Positions 57,334 to 64,000 of a DNA stretch of 64,000 nt are shown piece after piece. The notes under the pieces were generated by a model that was given only the letters and a program-made list of their open reading frames with translations, was not told the origin of the DNA and ran no database searches. Positions within the stretch are counted from its first letter, which is position 1; the number at the start of each line of letters is the position of its first letter. The translations under genes and the position numbers were made by a program. Source of the DNA: Roseomonas gilardii subsp. gilardii (GTDB lineage Bacteria; Pseudomonadota; Alphaproteobacteria; Acetobacterales; Acetobacteraceae); NCBI RefSeq assembly GCF_023078375.1, contig NZ_CP095554.1:620001-684000 (forward strand). Direction: 5' to 3'.

Positions 57334-58335
57334 ATGCGCCATTTGTCCCGCCGCAGCCTGCTGCGCACCGCCCCGCTGCTGACCGGCCTGCTCGCCGCCC
57401 CTGCCCTCCGGGCGCAGGGCGGGGCCGCGGAGAAGCTGACCTATCTCTTCCCGGCGCCCGACACGCTGCCGGCCTTCGCGCCCTTCCAGATCGCGCGGCA
57501 CAAGGGCTATTACCGCGCGGCGGGGATCGAGCCGGTCTTCCAGACCGGGCGCGGCGGCGCCGATGTGGCGAAGCAGGTGGCGGTGGGCAATGCCGATCTC
57601 GGCGGCGGCATCGGCGACACGCCGCTGGTGGTGCGGCCCAACGGGCTGGCGGTGCGCGGCGTGGCGCTGCTGGGCAACCGGCCGCTGAGCCAGATCATCA
57701 TCCGCAAGGACAGCGGCATCACCGACATCCAGGGGCTGCGCGGCAAGAACATCGGCGTCATCGCCTTCCAGGACACGACCTACTACAACCTGCTCGCCGT
57801 GCTGGCCTCGGCCGGGATGCGGCGCACCGACGCGAACATCCAGGCGCTGGGGCCGGCGGGGCTGGTGCAGCTGATGGGCTCGGGTGGCATCGTCGCCATG
57901 TCGGGCGTGCCGGAATGGGCGGTGACGGTGGAACGCGCCGGCGTGCCGGTGGATGTCATGACCATCGACAAGATCTTCCCGGCCATGGCGCAGGCGATCC
58001 TGGCCTCCGACAAGATCATCGCCGAACGCCCGGCCCTGGTGCGCGGCTTCGTGCAGGCGACGCTGCGCGCGGTGCAGGAGATCGCCGCCGACCCGGCCGC
58101 CGCCGCGCGCACCTATGTCGAGGCGGTGCCGAGCCAGGCGGAGAACCTCGCCGCGAACGAGGAGATCCTGAAGCGCTACGCCACGCTGATCTACGCGGTG
58201 AACGAGCGGCCGGATTTCGGCAGCTTCGACCCGGCGCGCATCGCGGCGGTGGGCAAGTTCTATCTGGAGCACGGCATCGTGCAGAAAGCGGTGCCGGTCG
58301 GCGACACCTACACCAATGATTTCGTGGTGAAGTGA
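57334..58335 (+). CDS. ABC transporter substrate-binding protein, SsuA/NMT1-like
   Basis: 333-residue periplasmic binding protein. N-terminal SRRSLLRTAPLLTGLLA suggests a Tat-type signal with cleavage near ALRAQ. The NMT1/SsuA pattern includes FQIARHKGYYRAAGIEPVF, GRGGADVAKQVAVGNAD and DIQGLRGKNIGV. Overlaps or abuts the permease gene. The substrate is inferred from the operon, not the sequence. Confidence 0.9.
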   Translation: MRHLSRRSLLRTAPLLTGLLAAPALRAQGGAAEKLTYLFPAPDTLPAFAPFQIARHKGYYRAAGIEPVFQTGRGGADVAKQVAVGNADLGGGIGDTPLVVRPNGLAVRGVALLGNRPLSQIIIRKDSGITDIQGLRGKNIGVIAFQDTTYYNLLAVLASAGMRRTDANIQALGPAGLVQLMGSGGIVAMSGVPEWAVTVERAGVPVDVMTIDKIFPAMAQAILASDKIIAERPALVRGFVQATLRAVQEIAADPAAAARTYVEAVPSQAENLAANEEILKRYATLIYAVNERPDFGSFDPARIAAVGKFYLEHGIVQKAVPVGDTYTNDFVVK

Positions 58336-58337
58336 CG

Positions 58338-59171
58338 ATGTCGGCGACCGAACAGCTCGCGGTGTCCCCGGCCCTCGTCCCCACGCCCGTGGCGCGCCGC
58401 GCGCTGCCGCCGGCGGACCTGCTGCGCTGGCTGGCCATGGGCGGCATCTTCCTGGCCTTCCTCGCCGCCTGGCAATGGCTGCCGGCGATCCTGGCGATCC
58501 CCTATATCCTGCCGCCGCTCTCCGACACGATGGCGGAGATGGCGCGGATGTGGGCGCAGGAGGACCTGCTGGCGAATGTCCTCTCCACCCTCAGCATGAC
58601 CATCCTGGGCTTCCTGGTGGGCGGGCTCTGCGGCGCGGCGGGCGGCTACCTGCTCGGCATGTCGCGCTTCTGGGAACAGGCGCTCTCGCCCTTCCTGCTG
58701 GCCTTGCAGATCGCGCCCAAGGTGGCCTTCGCGCCGCTCTTCATCATGTGGTTCGGCTACACCGCCTGGCCGAAGCTGCTGGTGACGATCCTGGTCGTCT
58801 TCTTCCCGATCCTGGTGAACGTGCTGCAGGCGATGAAGACGGTGGACCGGGACCTGATCAACCTCGCCCGCGCCTATTCCCTGAACCGCTTCCAGATCTT
58901 CCTCAGGATCGAGCTGCCGGCCTCGATGCCCTCGCTGATGGCGGGCCTGCGCATCGGCGCCACGCTGGCGGTGATCGGCGTCACGGTGGGCGAGCTGGTC
59001 GGCGGCAATACCGGCCTGGGCTACCTGATCTCCTATGGCGAGGGCCAGGCCAACGCGGCCATGGTGTTCAACGCCATCCTGCTGCTGACCGCGATCGGCA
59101 TCGCGCTCTACGCCGCCGTCGCCGCGGTGGAGAAGCGTGTCCTGCACTACATCCCCCGCGCCCGTTCCTGA
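58338..59171 (+). CDS. ABC transporter permease, SsuC/TauC-like
   Basis: Inner-membrane permease of 277 residues with about six hydrophobic helices and the coupling EAA-type loop (RAYSLNRFQIFLRIELPASMP). Starts at ATG 58338; a GTG at 58332 overlapping the binding-protein stop is an alternative. With the ATPase and binding protein it completes the importer. Confidence 0.93.
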   Translation: MSATEQLAVSPALVPTPVARRALPPADLLRWLAMGGIFLAFLAAWQWLPAILAIPYILPPLSDTMAEMARMWAQEDLLANVLSTLSMTILGFLVGGLCGAAGGYLLGMSRFWEQALSPFLLALQIAPKVAFAPLFIMWFGYTAWPKLLVTILVVFFPILVNVLQAMKTVDRDLINLARAYSLNRFQIFLRIELPASMPSLMAGLRIGATLAVIGVTVGELVGGNTGLGYLISYGEGQANAAMVFNAILLLTAIGIALYAAVAAVEKRVLHYIPRARS

Positions 59172-59200
59172 CGCGCCACAAGACGAGGGAATTCCCGACG

Positions 59201-60250
59201 ATGAGCGAGGCCATCACCCTGAAGGAGCGCATCGAGGACCGCGTCAACAGCGGCATCCTCGGCCAGTGGTACGCCGTGGCGAAATCCAGCCATGTCCGGC
59301 CGGGCAAGCCTCATGGCGTGAAGGCGCTGGGCCGCAACCTCGTGCTGTGGCGCGACCAGGGCGGCGCCATCCGCTGCATCGAGGACTACTGCCCGCATCG
59401 CGGCGCGCGCCTGTCCTATGGCGTGGTGCATGAGGGCAACATCGCCTGCGGCTATCACGGCGTGGTGCTGGATGGCGACGGGCGGATCCTGCGCGTGCCG
59501 GCCATGCCGAAATGCTCGCTGGAGGGCAAGAAGGCCCTGGCCAGCTATCCGGTGCGGGAGCTGGCGGACTGCGTCTTCGTCTACTTCGCCTCGGTGGAGA
59601 AGCCGGAGGCGCCCGGGTTGCCGACCCCGCCGGAACTGGCGGACCCGGACTGGACGGGCTTCCTCTGCTATTCCCACTGGGCCTGCAACTACCGCTACGC
59701 GCTCGACAACCTGGCCGACCCGATGCATGGCTGCTACCTGCACGCCAACAGCTTCACCCTGGCCTTCGGCGCGAAGCAGGACCACATGAAGCTGGAACAG
59801 CGGGAGGACGGCTTCCTCGTTTCCCGCGTCGAGCAGGCCGGCGAGAATTTCGACTGGACGGACATGGTGGTGACGCCGGATGGCAGCTATTGCCGCCTCG
59901 ACATCCCCTATCCCAAGGCGGCCGGCCCGGGCGGCGTGTTCCGCATCATCGGCTTCACCACCCCGGTGGATGACACGCACTGCATGGTCTTCTTCTGGCG
60001 GCTGCGGAAGGTGCAGGGCCTGGCGCGGGAGGTCTTCCGCTTCATGTACCGCACCACGCTGGAGCCCCGGCACTGGGCGGTGCTGGAGCAGGACCGCGTG
60101 ATGCTGGAAGGCATGCCGGACGATGCCCGCAAGCGGGAAATGCTCTACCAGCACGATATCGGCGTGGCCCGCATCCGGCAGTTGCTGAACCGGCAGGCCA
60201 AGGCGCAGATCGCCGCCGAGGACGCGGCGCTGACGCGGGCGGCGGGCTGA
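59201..60250 (+). CDS. Rieske non-haem iron aromatic oxygenase, large subunit (VanA type)
   Basis: 349-residue oxygenase. The Rieske cluster ligands are CPH (Cys 64, His 66) and CGYH (Cys 83, His 86); the mononuclear Fe site is DNLADPMHGCYLH (Asp 173, His 176, His 181). Such single-subunit enzymes hydroxylate or O-demethylate aromatics, as VanA does; no reductase gene is in the cluster, so a shared one is needed. The ATG at 59201 is the family start. Its product would feed the SDR and extradiol enzymes downstream. Exact substrate unknown. Confidence 0.93.
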   Translation: MSEAITLKERIEDRVNSGILGQWYAVAKSSHVRPGKPHGVKALGRNLVLWRDQGGAIRCIEDYCPHRGARLSYGVVHEGNIACGYHGVVLDGDGRILRVPAMPKCSLEGKKALASYPVRELADCVFVYFASVEKPEAPGLPTPPELADPDWTGFLCYSHWACNYRYALDNLADPMHGCYLHANSFTLAFGAKQDHMKLEQREDGFLVSRVEQAGENFDWTDMVVTPDGSYCRLDIPYPKAAGPGGVFRIIGFTTPVDDTHCMVFFWRLRKVQGLAREVFRFMYRTTLEPRHWAVLEQDRVMLEGMPDDARKREMLYQHDIGVARIRQLLNRQAKAQIAAEDAALTRAAG

Positions 60251-60254
60251 GCGC

Positions 60255-61001
60255 ATGTCCGACGTGATGCTCTCCGGCCGCACCATCCTCGTCACCGGCG
60301 CGGCGCGCGGGCTGGGCCTGGTGCTGGCCGAGGCGCTGCGGGATTGTGGCGCGCATCTGGTGCTGGCCGACCGCGACGCGGAGGCCGGCGCGGCGGCGGC
60401 GGAGCGGCTGGGCGCCCGCTTCGTGCCGGTGGACCTCGCCGATCCCGCCTCCATCCGCGCCATGGCGGCGGATGTGGCGGCGCATGAGGGCACGCTGGAC
60501 GGGCTGGTGAACAACGCCGCCATCGCCACCGGCATCGGCGGCGTCACCTTCGAGGAGATCGAGCAGGAGAGCTGGGACCGGGTGATGGCGGTGAATGTCC
60601 GTGGCACCTGGCTGGTGATCCGTGCCCTGGCGCCGCTGCTGCGGAAGGGGCGCGGGGCGCGCATCGTCAACGTCGCCTCCGACACCGCGCTCTGGGGCGC
60701 GCCGCGCCTGCTCTCCTACACCGCCAGCAAGGGGGCGGTGATCTCCATGACCCGCTCCCTGGCGCGGGAGCTGGGGCCGGAGGGCATCGGCATCGCCGCC
60801 GTGGCACCCGGCATCCTGCGCACGGAATCCACGGAATACGTGCCGCCGGCCCGCCACCGCCTCTACGAGGAAGGGCGCGCCGTGCCGGGGGTGCAGGAAG
60901 CCGCCGACATCGCCCCCACCGTCGCCTTCCTGCTGACGCCGGGCGCGCTGGCGCTCACCGGGCAGGTGCTGCCGGTGAACCGGGGCTTCGTCTTCACATG
61001 A
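60255..61001 (+). CDS. Short-chain dehydrogenase/reductase
   Basis: 248-residue NAD(P)-dependent SDR. Cofactor motif TGAARGLGL at residue 14, NNAA near 90, and catalytic YTASK. Probably oxidises an intermediate of the pathway (a dihydrodiol or alcohol), inferred from location four bases after the oxygenase gene. Overlaps the hydrolase gene by four bases. Confidence 0.92.
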   Translation: MSDVMLSGRTILVTGAARGLGLVLAEALRDCGAHLVLADRDAEAGAAAAERLGARFVPVDLADPASIRAMAADVAAHEGTLDGLVNNAAIATGIGGVTFEEIEQESWDRVMAVNVRGTWLVIRALAPLLRKGRGARIVNVASDTALWGAPRLLSYTASKGAVISMTRSLARELGPEGIGIAAVAPGILRTESTEYVPPARHRLYEEGRAVPGVQEAADIAPTVAFLLTPGALALTGQVLPVNRGFVFT

Positions 61002-61786
61002 AGCTGGAACGCATCCGCCTCGGCAGCCTCGGCGCCCTGCGGCGCGGCGGGGAGGGCCTGCCCTTCGTCCTGCTGCACGGCATCGGCAGCGCGCCGGAAA
61101 GCTTCCTGCCGCTGGCCGAGGCCCTGGGAGAAGAGGCGCCGGTCCTGGCCTGGGACATGCCGGGCTATGGCGGCTCCGCCGACCTCGCACCGGAATGGCC
61201 CGATGCCGGGGACTATGCCGCCGCCCTCTCCACGCTGCTGGAGGGTGCCGGCATCGCCCGCTGCGTGCTGCTGGGCCATTCCCTCGGCGTGGTGACGGCG
61301 GCGCGCTTCGCCCGCCTCTATCCGGAGCGCGTGGCGCTCTTCGCCGCCCTGTCCCCGGCGCTCGGCTATGGCGTGCCGCGCGGCGGCGCCCTGCCCGCCG
61401 GCATCCAGGCGCGGCTGGACGACCTGGACCGCGAGGGCCCCGAGGGCATGGCCGCGCTGCGGGCCGGGCGGCTGGTCTTCGAGCCGGAGAAGCACCCCGC
61501 CGTGCTCGGTGCGGTGCGCGGCGCCATGGGACGTGTCCGCCCGCCAGGCTATCGCCGCGCCAGCCTGCTCCTGGCCGGGGCGGATGTGCTGGCCGATGCC
61601 GCCACGATCCGCGTGCCCTCCCTGGTGGTCTCGGGGGCGGAGGATGTGGTGACGCCGCCCGCCAATGCGGAAAGGCTGGCCGCCGCCCTGGGCATCGGGG
61701 CCCATCTGGTGCCCGGCGCGGGCCACGCCCTGCCGCAGGAGAAGCCGGAGACGGTGGCCGCCCTGCTGCGGGAGGCCCTGTCGTGA
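60998..61786 (+). CDS. Alpha/beta hydrolase
   Basis: 262-residue hydrolase. Nucleophile elbow GHSLGVV (Ser), oxyanion LLHGIGSAPESF, acid in VVSGAEDVV and histidine in GAGHALPQE form the triad. In meta-cleavage pathways such enzymes hydrolyse the ring-fission product; alternatively it opens a lactone. Joined by ATGA and GTGA overlaps to its neighbours, so it belongs to the pathway. Confidence 0.9.
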   Translation: MKLERIRLGSLGALRRGGEGLPFVLLHGIGSAPESFLPLAEALGEEAPVLAWDMPGYGGSADLAPEWPDAGDYAAALSTLLEGAGIARCVLLGHSLGVVTAARFARLYPERVALFAALSPALGYGVPRGGALPAGIQARLDDLDREGPEGMAALRAGRLVFEPEKHPAVLGAVRGAMGRVRPPGYRRASLLLAGADVLADAATIRVPSLVVSGAEDVVTPPANAERLAAALGIGAHLVPGAGHALPQEKPETVAALLREALS

Positions 61787-62607
61787 GCGAGAGCACCACC
61801 TATGCCGTGCCGCCGGTCGAGCGCGCGCTGAAGCTGCTGCGCCATATCGGCGCCGGCGACCCGGTGATCAATGTCAGCCGCAGTGCCGCCGCGCTGGGCA
61901 TCAACCGCACCACGCTGATCCGCCTGCTGCACACGCTGGAGGCCGAGCGCTTCATCGAGAAGCGCCCCGGCGGCGTGGGCTGGCGCCTGGGCATCGGTGC
62001 CTTCGCCGTGGCGGCAGAGGCGCTGGCGCAGCAGGACATCGTGCGCGTCAGCACCGAAGTTCTGCAGGCGCTGGTGAAGGAGATCGGCCTTTCCGCGCAT
62101 CTCGCGGTGCTGGACGAGCTCTCCATCGTCTATCTGCTGCGGCTGACGCCGGACATGCCGCTGGTGAGCAATGTGCGCGTCGGCAGCCGCCTGCCGGCCC
62201 ATGCCACGAATATGGGCCGTGCCATCCTGGCACAATTGCCGGAAGCGAAGGTGCGCGGCCTGTTCGCCGGCGTGGCGCTGGAGAAGGTGACGGCCCAGAC
62301 CCCCACCACGGTGGAGGCGCTGCTGGCCCAGCTCGCCCAGGACCGCGCGGCCGGGCTGGCCTGGAGTGCCGGCTATTTCGAGACCGGCGTCAGCTCCGTC
62401 GCCGCCCCGGTCTTCGATGCCACCGGCCACTGCGCCGGGGCGATCAATGTCACGGGCCATGCCGACTGGTTCGGCGACGACCAGGGGCGGCGCGAGGCGA
62501 TCGGCCGGTCGCTGGCCCGGGCCGCCGCCGAGATCTCCTCACGGCTCGGCTTCAACAGCAAGGACAGGAAGGCACCATGGCCGGCGTCGATTTCCTCCGC
62601 GGCATAG
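61783..62607 (+). CDS. IclR-family transcriptional regulator
   Basis: 274-residue regulator. N-terminal winged helix (YAVPPVERALKLLRHI, then SRSAAALGINRTTLIRLLHTLE) and the C-terminal effector domain (ATNMGRAILAQLPE, AGLAWSAGYFETGVSSVAAPVFD). GTG start overlaps the hydrolase stop. Being inside the operon it probably autoregulates it, perhaps through the GAAC repeats upstream of the first gene. Effector unknown, likely a pathway aromatic. Confidence 0.93.
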   Translation: MSESTTYAVPPVERALKLLRHIGAGDPVINVSRSAAALGINRTTLIRLLHTLEAERFIEKRPGGVGWRLGIGAFAVAAEALAQQDIVRVSTEVLQALVKEIGLSAHLAVLDELSIVYLLRLTPDMPLVSNVRVGSRLPAHATNMGRAILAQLPEAKVRGLFAGVALEKVTAQTPTTVEALLAQLAQDRAAGLAWSAGYFETGVSSVAAPVFDATGHCAGAINVTGHADWFGDDQGRREAIGRSLARAAAEISSRLGFNSKDRKAPWPASISSAA

Positions 62608-63521
62608 TGATGCGCGCCCCCGGGATCACCGCGACCCGGGAGTTCTACGAGAAGAACTGGGGCCTGCGCGTGGCGGCGGAGGCGGACGGCACCGTCTATC
62701 TCCGCGGCACCGGGCCGGAGCCCTTCATCTACGGGCTGCGCGACGACAATGTCTTCGGCGTGGACTTCGTGCATTTCGGCATGCGCGACCGCGCGGGGCT
62801 GGAGGCGCTGCACGCCTCGCTGCGGGAGAAGGGCGCGCGCGGCCTGACGGAGATCGTGCCGCTGGCGACGCCCGGCGGCGGCGAGGGTTTCGAGCTGCTG
62901 GACCCCGATGGCCGCCGCCTGCGCATCAGCGTGGACGTGGCCCGCAACCCGGACACGGAGGACGAGGTCGGCAAGCCGCGCAAGGCCTCGCATGTCGTGC
63001 TGAACACGCCGGACATGGAGCGCACGCAGGAATTCTTCGAGACCCTGCTGGGATTCAAGGTCTCCGACTACTCGGCCAACCAGATGGTCTTCCTGCGCTG
63101 CGCCAGCGACCACCATTCCATCGCGCTGAACCGCGCGCCCTATGCCAGCGTGAACCATGTCGCCTTCGAGATGCCGAGCATCGACAGCTTCATGCGCGGC
63201 ATCGGGCGCATGCGCGTGGCGGGACAGGCGGCGGCCTGGGGGCCGGGGCGGCACGGGCCGGGCAACAACCCCTTCGCCTATTTCGTCTCGCCCTCCGGCT
63301 TCGTGATCGAGTTCACCTCCGAGGTGCAGCAGATCGACGAGGCGACGCACCAGCCGCAGGTCTGGCCGCGCGACCGCCCGGACGCCATGGACCAGTGGAT
63401 GACCGCCGGCCCGCCGACGCCCGCCATGCGCGCGGTGATGCAGGGCCGCCCCGATCCGGGCTTCACCGAAACGGCGCTCGCCGCGCCTGCTGCCACGGCC
63501 CCTTGGGCGAAGGCGGGCTGA
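62577..63521 (+). CDS. Extradiol ring-cleavage dioxygenase, VOC family
   Basis: 314-residue two-domain type I extradiol dioxygenase. Iron ligands are His 139 (ASHVVLNTP), His 194 (NHVAFEM) and Glu 245 (GFVIEFTSE), all in the second domain, as in 2,3-dihydroxybiphenyl dioxygenases. It would open a catechol next to the hydroxyls. The 31-bp overlap with the IclR gene and AGGAAGG site fix the start. The last 45 residues form an alanine/proline-rich tail. Substrate unknown. Confidence 0.9.
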   Translation: MAGVDFLRGIVMRAPGITATREFYEKNWGLRVAAEADGTVYLRGTGPEPFIYGLRDDNVFGVDFVHFGMRDRAGLEALHASLREKGARGLTEIVPLATPGGGEGFELLDPDGRRLRISVDVARNPDTEDEVGKPRKASHVVLNTPDMERTQEFFETLLGFKVSDYSANQMVFLRCASDHHSIALNRAPYASVNHVAFEMPSIDSFMRGIGRMRVAGQAAAWGPGRHGPGNNPFAYFVSPSGFVIEFTSEVQQIDEATHQPQVWPRDRPDAMDQWMTAGPPTPAMRAVMQGRPDPGFTETALAAPAATAPWAKAG

Positions 63522-63526
63522 GCGCC

Positions 63527-64000
63527 ATGGATCTGGGCTATGCGGGCCGCGTCGCGGTCGTGACCGGCGGCACTTCCGGCATCGGCCTCGCCTGCGCGCG
63601 GCTGCTGCTGGCGGAGGGCGCCTCGGTCGCCATCTGCGGGCGGGACGAGGCGCGGCTGGCCTCGGCGCGCGAGGCGCTGGGCGGCGGGGAGAGCCTCCTC
63701 GCCCATCGCTGCGACGTGCTGGACGGGGCGCAGGTGTCGGGCTTCGCGGAGGCGGTGCGCGGCTGGCGCGGGCGCTGCGACCTGCTGGTGAACAATGCCG
63801 GCCAGGGCCGCGTCTCCACCTTCGCCGGGACCACGGACGAGGCCTGGCGGGAGGAGCTGGAGCTGAAGTTCTTCAGCCAGATCCGCCCGCTGCGCGCCTT
63901 CCTGCCGCTGCTGCGGGAAAGCGACGCCGCCGCCATCGTCGGCGTGAACTCGCTGCTCGCCCTGCAGCCCGAGCCGCACATGGTCTGCACCTCCGCCGCG
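63527..64000 (+). CDS. Short-chain dehydrogenase/reductase, cut by window end
   Basis: First 158 residues of an SDR. Cofactor site VTGGTSGIGLACARLL, then NNAGQGRVSTF; the catalytic Tyr/Lys are beyond the edge. Last visible gene of the aromatic operon, five bases after the dioxygenase. Role unknown; could be a second dehydrogenase of the pathway. Confidence 0.88.
   Translation, partial: MDLGYAGRVAVVTGGTSGIGLACARLLLAEGASVAICGRDEARLASAREALGGGESLLAHRCDVLDGAQVSGFAEAVRGWRGRCDLLVNNAGQGRVSTFAGTTDEAWREELELKFFSQIRPLRAFLPLLRESDAAAIVGVNSLLALQPEPHMVCTSAA

Overview
This is a GC-rich bacterial chromosome segment. It is dense, operonic and Gram-negative (SecB, an outer-membrane porin, FadL, lipoproteins, 2,6-diaminopimelate synthesis). 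Gene content (alphaproteobacterial porin, DUF3576 lipoprotein, HemJ-type protoporphyrinogen oxidase, many Bug/ABC solute-binding proteins, IclR/MarR-controlled aromatic catabolism) suggests an alphaproteobacterium, most likely Acetobacteraceae of the Roseomonas type. That placement is inference from content and composition; no marker rRNA is present, and I see no tRNA, CRISPR array, prophage or transposase gene.

Layout. 0-2.5 kb: minus-strand polyamine-type ABC importer (ATPase, binding protein) running off the left edge. 3.0-5.8 kb: copper operon copA-cueR-copZ with a CueR-type operator abutting the copA start. 6.3-9.9 kb: dapF, ftsY, a secreted proline-rich protein and a Nudix hydrolase. 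10.3-13.9 kb: a tight three-gene redox operon (2Fe-2S/2x4Fe-4S protein, SdhA/FrdA-like flavoprotein, NuoF-like NADH module) that looks like a soluble NADH-driven reductase of unknown substrate. 14.2-18.1 kb: exonuclease, endonuclease V, then hemH, a HAD phosphatase and hemJ. 18.4-20.9 kb: secreted repeat protein, SCP2 protein, FadL. 20.9-28.8 kb: fatty-acid oxidation block (acyl-CoA ligase, MerR regulator, thiolase, fused FadB-type enzyme, acyl-CoA dehydrogenase). 29-35.8 kb: amidase, small secreted proteins, DUF3576 lipoprotein, porin, ThiE-like gene, yggS, secB, Usp. 36-42 kb: mnmE, DUF255 protein, ogt, quinone oxidoreductase, NfuA-type Fe-S carrier. 42.5-46 kb: UDP-sugar epimerase plus TPR-glycosyltransferase. 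46.4-50.7 kb: rpmI-rplT-pheS-pheT. 50.9-54.2 kb: MarR, benzoylformate decarboxylase, Bug binding protein. 54.3-55.8 kb: putative glycoside hydrolase. 56.2-64 kb: a ten-gene aromatic uptake and degradation operon (recombinase-like HTH protein, ABC importer, Rieske oxygenase, SDR, alpha/beta hydrolase, IclR, extradiol dioxygenase, second SDR cut by the window edge).

Two things stand out. First, the intergenic spaces carry a dispersed family of about 300-bp multi-hairpin elements (five long copies, three partial ones) and a related second family (two copies with a long inverted repeat). Stems in different copies differ by compensatory base changes, so structure rather than sequence seems to be kept. 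One copy is a mosaic of the two families, and elements sit inside otherwise continuous operons. Second, at least eight conserved genes, including the normally essential hemH and pheT, are interrupted by one- or two-base frameshifts, several at G/C homopolymers. This is most simply explained by residual sequencing indels, and the affected genes should not be read as dead without checking.
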